From: Flavobacteriaceae bacterium
GTDB taxonomy: Bacteria > Bacteroidota > Bacteroidia > Flavobacteriales > Flavobacteriaceae
DNA length: 46,220 nucleotides
Direction: 5' to 3'
NCBI GenBank assembly: GCA_021647405.1
Contig: JAKIUU010000019.1
Coordinates: 1-46,220 of the forward strand
Part shown: positions 40,985 to 46,220 of the stretch, in pieces
How the letters are laid out: every line of letters begins with the position of its first letter
Numbering within the stretch: position 1 is the first letter of the stretch
Program-made: the position numbers and the translations under genes
The notes under the pieces: generated by a model
What the model saw: the letters and a program-made list of their open reading frames with translations, nothing else
Told to the model about the DNA's origin: nothing
Database searches by the model: none

Positions 40985-42018
40985 TTCGACTCGTTAAATA
41001 AATCTATTTGTTTTAACCATTCGGTTTTCTTTTCCATCATAAAACTGTCTAGAATTAAAAAGAAAAGTGCCAAGGCTATAAACCACTGAAACTGATCTTT
41101 ATAATCTGAAAATTGTTTTGTCTCAAACTTGTGTTTTTGAGCGTTTACAATAATATTTTCCATAAAATCTACAGAGGTGTCGGTAATATTACCATCTATA
41201 TAACTGCCATTACCTTCTTTTGCAATGGTTTTAAGAACATCCGTATGGCGTTTAGAAATAACAACATCGCCTTTTTGATCTTTTTTATAGCCATTAAAGA
41301 TACCATTAATACGCATGGGTATGGGTTTCCCTTTTTCGGTGCCAATACCTATGGTAAATATTTTTATTCCTGAATCGGCAGCTTTTTTAGCCAAAGTGTT
41401 GGTATTGCTCTCATGATCTTCGCCATCCGACAGGATAACCAAATATTTATTGGTTTGGTCTTTGTTGTCGTAAAAAGTTAAGGCACGATTAATGGCTTCG
41501 TTAATGGCAGTTCCCTGCGATGACACCATATCTGGATTGGCATTTTGAAGAAACATTTTAGCCGCAGCCAAATCGGTTGTGATAGGCAAAAGCGGATACG
41601 AATTGCCCGCATAAACAATAATGCCAACGCGGTCGCTCCCCAATTTGTCTATTATTTTAGTGATGATTTGTTTTGCTTTTTCTAATCGGTTAGGGGCAAT
41701 ATCTTCGGTCAACATACTTTTAGAGACATCTAGCGCAAAAACAACATCAACCCCTTCGCGTTTTATTGTTTTTAGTTTTACACCCATCTTAGGATTTACA
41801 AGCGCAATACTTATAAAAGCAATTGATATGATAATGCTTATCATTTTTATTGTCGATTTAAACACAGATGTGTCTGGACTTAATTTTGAAAATAAATGGG
41901 TATTGGCAAAGGCTTTTTGTCGGCGTTTTTTAAGCCAAAAAGAAGTGAAATAAACGAGAACCACCACTGGTATTGCCAGTAGTAAATAAAAATAGAGTGG
42001 TTCTTCTAATCTGTACAT
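40981..42018 (-). CDS. batB: BatB: von Willebrand factor A domain membrane protein
   Basis: A 345-residue protein with two N-terminal membrane segments (LYFYLLLAIPVVVLVYF and a second near 57-74), a vWA domain, and a C-terminal membrane helix (QWFIALALFFLILDSFMM). The MIDAS metal site is DVSKS (Asp 97, Ser 99, Ser 101). The domain continues with DRVGIIVYAGNSYPLLPITTD and LVILSDGEDHES. vWA domains bind partner proteins through a divalent metal. It is 24 bases after batA and overlaps batC by 4. Probably forms a complex with BatA and the MoxR ATPase at the inner membrane (inference from family knowledge). Confidence 0.94.
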   Translation of the reverse strand: MYRLEEPLYFYLLLAIPVVVLVYFTSFWLKKRRQKAFANTHLFSKLSPDTSVFKSTIKMISIIISIAFISIALVNPKMGVKLKTIKREGVDVVFALDVSKSMLTEDIAPNRLEKAKQIITKIIDKLGSDRVGIIVYAGNSYPLLPITTDLAAAKMFLQNANPDMVSSQGTAINEAINRALTFYDNKDQTNKYLVILSDGEDHESNTNTLAKKAADSGIKIFTIGIGTEKGKPIPMRINGIFNGYKKDQKGDVVISKRHTDVLKTIAKEGNGSYIDGNITDTSVDFMENIIVNAQKHKFETKQFSDYKDQFQWFIALALFFLILDSFMMEKKTEWLKQIDLFNESK

Positions 42019-42042
42019 TTTTATCTGTAATTTAAAATTAAT

Positions 42043-43041
42043 TTACACCAAACTTCTGAATAGTGTAAATCGTAAAAGTGTTTCTAACAATATAAATAAA
42101 CCTGCAAATAGCACTAAGATTCTATACTTTTCTGAATAATTATAGTATTTAAACTCTTCAATTTTTGTTGTTTCTAATTTATTAATTTCGTCATAAATAG
42201 CTGCCAAACTTTTGTTATTGGTAGCTCTAAAATACTTTCCTTCGGTTTGTTTGGCTATGTGTTTTAGCAAATCTTCATCAATTTCTACTTTGGCATAATC
42301 AAATTTTAATTTTCCATTTATGTCTTTTGCTACGGGAAACAATGCCATTCCGTTTGTGCCTAAACCAATGGTATAAACTTTAATACCTAAATATTTTGCC
42401 AATTCTGAAGCTGTTTTAGGATCAACAAAACCAGTATTATTGACACCATCTGTCAATAAAATGATGACTTTACTTTTGGCCTTGCTGTCTTTTAATCGGT
42501 TAACGGCAGAGCCCAGCCCCATTCCTATAGCGGTGCCGTTATCTAATTCGCCCCAATGTATATTTCTAATAGTGTTGGTAATAATGCGTTTGTCACTGGT
42601 AATAGGTGTTTGTGTAAAACTTTCGCCAGCATAAACCACAATACCAATGCGGTCGTTTGGACGTTCGTTTACAAAACGTTCGGCTACTTTTTTAAGTGCT
42701 TCAAGGCGGTTTGGTTTTAAATCGCGCGCCAACATACTTGCCGATACATCAATTGCCATAACAATATCAATGCCTCTTACGGTTTTTGATTTTTTGCTTA
42801 CAGCCACATTTCGGGGTCTTGCCAACGCCATAATAAGCAAGCTTAAGGCCAATAACCGAAACACATATAATATTGGTTTTAGTTTTGGCAGTATGGATTG
42901 ATGCGCTTTAAAAGCCTGAATACTCGGTATTTTTAAAGTAGCTTGGTCTTTTTTGCGGTTTTTAAAAAACCAGTAGCCAAGAAGAGGTATTACAAGTAAT
43001 AGCCATAACAACAACGGATTTGTAAATTCAAAATTAGTCAT
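42043..43041 (-). CDS. batA: BatA: von Willebrand factor A domain membrane protein
   Basis: A 332-residue membrane protein similar in design to BatB: N-terminal membrane segments (LLLWLLLVIPLLGYWFF and a second at about 58-74), a vWA domain with intact MIDAS DVSAS (Asp 98, Ser 100, Ser 102), DRIGIVVYAGESFTQTPITSD and IILLTDGVNNTGF, and a C-terminal helix (YRILVLFAGLFILLETLLRF). Overlaps the upstream gene by 8 bases. BatA and BatB are paralogous and may pair. Confidence 0.94.
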   Translation of the reverse strand: MTNFEFTNPLLLWLLLVIPLLGYWFFKNRKKDQATLKIPSIQAFKAHQSILPKLKPILYVFRLLALSLLIMALARPRNVAVSKKSKTVRGIDIVMAIDVSASMLARDLKPNRLEALKKVAERFVNERPNDRIGIVVYAGESFTQTPITSDKRIITNTIRNIHWGELDNGTAIGMGLGSAVNRLKDSKAKSKVIILLTDGVNNTGFVDPKTASELAKYLGIKVYTIGLGTNGMALFPVAKDINGKLKFDYAKVEIDEDLLKHIAKQTEGKYFRATNNKSLAAIYDEINKLETTKIEEFKYYNYSEKYRILVLFAGLFILLETLLRFTLFRSLV

Positions 43042-43948
43042 CTGCAGCCTCCTTTTTCTCTTTGGGTTTTAATCCGTTTAAAATAAATTCTGCCAGCAGT
43101 CTGTCTGATTCAGATTGGTGCAAATTGGGTTTGTATTTTGCAAATTTTACCAAATCGGCAGATTTTAAAAGGGCACTTAATTTGTTAAGTGTTTCTTTAT
43201 CAATATCTAATTTGCTTGAACTATTAAAATCTGTTATGGTTGTAAGTAATTCGTTTGTGGTTGATTCTAAAGCAGGAATAGACAAATCGGCTTCGATATA
43301 ACGTCTGATTATTTCGATTAATTCAATATAAAAATCTTTTAATCTTTGGGCTTTAATAAGTTGTTTGCTGTCTAAAGTTTTTAGACTATCCATTGCTATA
43401 ATAAAGGGTGGTACAACAGGTTTTTCTATTAATTTCACTACTTTTTTACGCAATAAAAAGAACAACCCAATGGCTATTAAAATTAAAGCACCAATAAGCC
43501 ACCATAAATAGGGGCGGGCATCAATTAAAGCAAAGGGTTCTTTTTTAATGGGTTTTATGGGGAATAATTGCTGTTTGGTGGTGTCTACTTTTACAGTGGC
43601 TACATTAATGATAATAGAATCGGTTAAGAATTTTTTGTTATTTATTATGACTTTTTGTTGTGGAATAACCCAACGGCCACTGTCAAAACCCGTCAGTCTG
43701 TATTTTTTAATAAGCCTATTTGCGAGGGTATCAATGGGCATTGATTCAATCACTTCAATTTTACCCAAGCTGTCTTTTAATATGGGGAAAGTAATTGCGG
43801 TTGTATTTAAAACACTTATGCTGTAATCAAATTGTTCGCCTATTCTTATAGAAGTTGTGTCGGTACTAACTTCTAGTGTTGGTTTTTTTTGCGAGAATCC
43901 GTAAAAAGACAGCAATAAAAATACGAATATGTGTAATTTATTTTTCAT
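43034..43948 (-). CDS. Membrane protein of the Bat cluster (DUF4381-like)
   Basis: A 304-residue protein with a signal peptide (MKNKLHIFVFLLLSFYGFSQ), an N-terminal beta-rich periplasmic domain resembling the start of BatD (TLEVSTDTTSIRIGEQFDYS, pattern ... IRIGEQ), one membrane helix (YLWWLIGALILIAIGLFFLL, about 148-167) and a helical cytoplasmic part (FYIELIEIIRRYIEADLSIPALESTTNELL). It resembles proteins placed between the DUF58 and BatA genes in other clusters, and parts of DUF4381. Its start overlaps the DUF58 stop by one base (TAATG) and its 3' end overlaps batA by 8, so it is an obligate operon member. The DUF4381 label is moderately sure. Confidence 0.8.
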   Translation of the reverse strand: MKNKLHIFVFLLLSFYGFSQKKPTLEVSTDTTSIRIGEQFDYSISVLNTTAITFPILKDSLGKIEVIESMPIDTLANRLIKKYRLTGFDSGRWVIPQQKVIINNKKFLTDSIIINVATVKVDTTKQQLFPIKPIKKEPFALIDARPYLWWLIGALILIAIGLFFLLRKKVVKLIEKPVVPPFIIAMDSLKTLDSKQLIKAQRLKDFYIELIEIIRRYIEADLSIPALESTTNELLTTITDFNSSSKLDIDKETLNKLSALLKSADLVKFAKYKPNLHQSESDRLLAEFILNGLKPKEKKEAADD

Positions 43949-44820
43949 TATCTGGCTCCTTTATTTTTAAAATAAAGCAATAATTTCTTTACGTAGCTCT
44001 CATTGGTTTCTGTATTTATAAAGCCAGCACCACTGCGCTTAAAAGCATTTTCGAAATAGTTTTTGTTTTTGAGGTAATGACTTTTATAAGCGGTTCTAAC
44101 TTTTTTAGAAGCGGTGTTTACCAAAAGAATTTCTTGTGTTTCGGTGTCTTGAACAGGAACCATGCCTATATTTGGTATTGCGACCTCGTGTTTGTCAAAA
44201 ACCCGAATACCTGTTACATCGTGTTTGTTGCCAACAATTTTTAATGTTTGCTCGTAATTGACATCTATAAAATCGGATAAAACAAAAAGGATGACTTTCT
44301 TCTTGGTTACATTTGATAAAAATTTAAGTGCTTCAGTGATGTTTGTTTTGGTGCTTTTTGGATGAAATTCTATGAGTTCTCTAATAATGCGCAAAACATG
44401 CGAGCGTCCTTTTTTTGGTGGAATAAACAATTCGATTTCATCCGAAAATAAAAGCAAACCCACTTTGTCATTGTTCTGAGTTGCCGAAAAAGCCAAGGTG
44501 GCTGCAATTTCGGTAATTACCTCTTTTTTGAATAATTGTGTTGTGCCAAAATGTTCTGAATTACTTACATCTACCATAAGCATCATGGTTAATTCGCGTT
44601 CTTCTTCAAACACTTTTACAAATGGTTCGTTATAACGCGCTGTTACATTCCAATCAATACTTCTGATGTCATCACCATAACTGTATTGCCTTACTTCGCT
44701 AAAAGTCATCCCCCGCCCTTTAAAAGAGCTGTGGTATTCGCCTGAGAAAATATGATCAGACAAGCGTCTGGTCTTTATTTCAATTTTACGAACCTTTTTA
44801 AGAATTTCTTTAGTTTCCAT
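43948..44820 (-). CDS. DUF58 domain protein of the MoxR-Bat cluster
   Basis: A 290-residue soluble protein with the DUF58 signature GDDIRSIDWNVTAR (about 50-63), followed by a vWA-like fold: ELTMMLMVDVSNSEHFGTT (Asp-x-Ser-x-Ser-like site) and DKVGLLLFSDEIELFIPPKKG. DUF58 proteins typically neighbour MoxR ATPases and are thought to be its cytoplasmic partners. It lies 75 bases after moxR and is coupled to the next gene by a one-base overlap. No membrane segment is visible. Confidence 0.93.
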   Translation of the reverse strand: METKEILKKVRKIEIKTRRLSDHIFSGEYHSSFKGRGMTFSEVRQYSYGDDIRSIDWNVTARYNEPFVKVFEEERELTMMLMVDVSNSEHFGTTQLFKKEVITEIAATLAFSATQNNDKVGLLLFSDEIELFIPPKKGRSHVLRIIRELIEFHPKSTKTNITEALKFLSNVTKKKVILFVLSDFIDVNYEQTLKIVGNKHDVTGIRVFDKHEVAIPNIGMVPVQDTETQEILLVNTASKKVRTAYKSHYLKNKNYFENAFKRSGAGFINTETNESYVKKLLLYFKNKGAR

Positions 44821-44895
44821 TGGATATTATTGCTCTGTTTTCGCTATAAAAAAAGTAAGTTAACCTAATTAAGTTGGGTTTATCTCAATTGAAAT

Positions 44896-45900
44896 CTAAG
44901 GTACTTCAACTTGGTTAAGAATTTTTTGAACAATGTCTTCCGATGTAATATTTTCGGCCTCAGCTTCATAAGTAATGCCAATTCTATGACGCAAAACATC
45001 AAGTGCTACGGCGCGAACATCTTCGGGAATTACGTAGCCTCTGTGTTTTATAAAAGTGTAACACTTAGTGGCCATAGCCAAATTAATACTGCCCCTAGGC
45101 GAGGCGCCAAAACTTATTAATGGCTTAAGATTTGCCAAACCAAATTTTTCTGGGTAACGTGTAGCGAAAATAATATCTAAGATGTACTTTTCTATTTTTT
45201 CATCCATATAAACCTCCTTAATCATTTTGCGGGCATTTAAAATTTGTTTTATTGAGGTTACAGGATTTACTTGAGGAAAGCTATTGTTTAAGTTTTGACG
45301 CATGATGAGCTGTTCTTCGTTAATGGCAGGGTAGTCAATTACTGTTTTTAACATAAACCTGTCAACTTGGGCTTCGGGCAATGGATAGGTTCCTTCTTGT
45401 TCTATTGGGTTTTGAGTAGCCATAACCAAAAAAGGCTCTTCTAATTTAAAAGTAGTATCGCCTATGGTTATCTGACGTTCTTGCATGGCTTCTAACAAAG
45501 CCGATTGCACTTTGGCAGGAGCGCGATTTATTTCGTCGGCCAGTATGAAATTTGCAAAAATAGGCCCCTTTTTAATTGAGAATTTATTCTCTTTAATGTT
45601 GTAAATCATAGTGCCTGTAATATCTGCAGGCAGTAAATCGGGTGTAAATTGTACGCGGCTAAAAGAGCCGTCAATGGCTTTGGCAAGGGTGTTTATGGCC
45701 AAAGTTTTAGCCAAACCAGGAACCCCTTCTAAAAGGATGTGCCCGTTGCCAAGTAAACCTATTAACAGACGTTCTATCATGTGCTTTTGCCCCACAATAA
45801 CTTTGTTCATCTCTAGAATTAAAAGTTCAACAAAAGCACTTTCTTTTTCTATTTTTTCATTGATAGCTCTAACATCAATAGTTGTGTTTTGTTCCTCCAT
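44896..45900 (-). CDS. MoxR family AAA+ ATPase
   Basis: First gene of the cluster; a 334-residue cytoplasmic AAA+ ATPase. Walker A GVPGLAKT (59-66), Walker B FILADEINRAPAKVQSALLE, sensor 1 region MATQNPIEQEGTYPLPEAQ (N and the arginine finger in VDRFMLK follow), and a C-terminal lid. MoxR ATPases act as chaperone-like remodelers that work with vWA-domain proteins; here the batA, batB and DUF58 products are the obvious partners. ATG at 45900, with a TAATTTTG -7 box upstream at 45941-45948. Confidence 0.95.
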   Translation of the reverse strand: MEEQNTTIDVRAINEKIEKESAFVELLILEMNKVIVGQKHMIERLLIGLLGNGHILLEGVPGLAKTLAINTLAKAIDGSFSRVQFTPDLLPADITGTMIYNIKENKFSIKKGPIFANFILADEINRAPAKVQSALLEAMQERQITIGDTTFKLEEPFLVMATQNPIEQEGTYPLPEAQVDRFMLKTVIDYPAINEEQLIMRQNLNNSFPQVNPVTSIKQILNARKMIKEVYMDEKIEKYILDIIFATRYPEKFGLANLKPLISFGASPRGSINLAMATKCYTFIKHRGYVIPEDVRAVALDVLRHRIGITYEAEAENITSEDIVQKILNQVEVP

Positions 45901-45940
45901 TTATAAATATTTTAGGGTTGTTATTTTTTTAATCGGTGAA

Positions 45941-45948
45941 CAAAATTA
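45941..45948 (-). promoter_or_regulatory. Predicted -7 box for the moxR-bat-folA operon
   Basis: The minus strand reads TAATTTTG, an exact TAnnTTTG match, 40 bases before the moxR start codon. No TTG -33 at expected spacing. It is the only likely promoter for the nine-gene run, apart from the 75-base gap before the DUF58 gene, which shows none. Confidence 0.45.
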
Positions 45949-46127
45949 CTATTTAAATTATTATGTCATGTTAAAATTTGGTTAAACATAGATATGTCAT
46001 TAAGAACGCTTCTTATTTGATTGTATATTAATAAAAATCTTCTAACATTCTTTAGCTTTTTATAAATAATATTTTGTATATCCGTAAACACTAATAATTA
46101 ATGCTTATCTTTAGAGAAAATAAAGAT

Positions 46128-46220
46128 ATGAATATATTTAGTTTTACAGCTCATTTTGATAGCGAAGAATCGTGCAGAAATCATTTTAAAGAAGAACGCG
46201 ATAAAATAGGTGTTGTATGT
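46128..46220 (+). CDS. IS1595-type transposase, 5' part only
   Basis: The last 93 bases are 31 codons of an open gene that runs off the window: MNIFSFTAHFDSEESCRNHF followed by KEERDKIGVVC. This matches my memory of the start of IS1595 family transposases (often MNIF.FTAHF...C..HFKEERDK.GV.C), where the last cysteine begins a zinc ribbon. If so, an insertion sequence starts between moxR and here; its left terminal inverted repeat should lie within about 45985-46127 but I could not define it. TATCTTTA at 46106-46113 may be its -7 box. The 227-base spacer upstream otherwise holds AT-rich sequence and the moxR promoter. Confidence 0.75.
   Translation, partial: MNIFSFTAHFDSEESCRNHFKEERDKIGVVC

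Noticed and set aside
45611..45985. Plus-strand frame of 124 codons opposite moxR
   Set aside because: It is antisense to a well-supported AAA+ gene, and I saw no domain or promoter.

Overview
The window is a contiguous piece of an AT-rich chromosome from a member of Bacteroidota, most likely family Flavobacteriaceae. The evidence is the gliding genes gldB and gldC, a type IX secretion (T9SS) sorting domain on a secreted metalloprotease, a Bat (Bacteroides aerotolerance) operon, the FolK-deoxynucleoside kinase fusion, an ATP synthase beta/epsilon pair without its other subunits, and many TAnnTTTG -7 promoter boxes. No rRNA, tRNA or CRISPR array was seen. Genus cannot be called from this sequence alone.

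Layout. 1-6 kb (mostly minus): rsmA/ksgA, a DUF4286 protein and a TPR protein form one operon. They are followed by a 47-residue plus-strand gene, serS, ribF and a lipoprotein. 6-12.2 kb (plus): a large secreted metzincin protease and a TonB-dependent receptor. 12.4-14.2 kb: atpD-atpC, then a terminator and a cluster of nested palindromes. 14.4-18 kb (minus): a DUF6029 barrel protein, a TlpA-like thioredoxin and the site-2 protease RseP. 18.1-25.3 kb (plus): a SCO protein, feoA-feoB, clpP-clpX, and dnaG, whose zinc ligands are all replaced. 25.4-30.6 kb: nadE, gldBC, the FolK-dNK fusion and sppA.

30.6-37 kb looks like the accessory part. It holds a secreted protein made of two copies of one domain, a small XRE-type regulator read divergently from it across a perfect 15-bp inverted repeat, a zinc-ribbon/Smr-like protein, repeat-rich spacers, and a two-gene unit of large secreted cysteine-rich proteins. 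Those two share a domain I do not recognise, and the second carries a C-terminal FISUMP domain. This is the best place to look for something undescribed.

37.1-45.9 kb (minus) is a tightly packed operon: moxR, a DUF58 gene, a membrane-anchored partner, batA, batB, batC, batD, batE and folA. It probably builds a membrane-associated AAA+/von Willebrand factor A complex in the envelope. The window ends inside the 5' part of an IS1595-type transposase gene.

Most genes are housekeeping: rRNA modification, tRNA charging, flavin, NAD and folate supply, energy, proteolysis and primer synthesis. The envelope and secreted genes (protease, receptor, gliding, Bat and the secreted pair) give the surface-active character expected of a flavobacterium.
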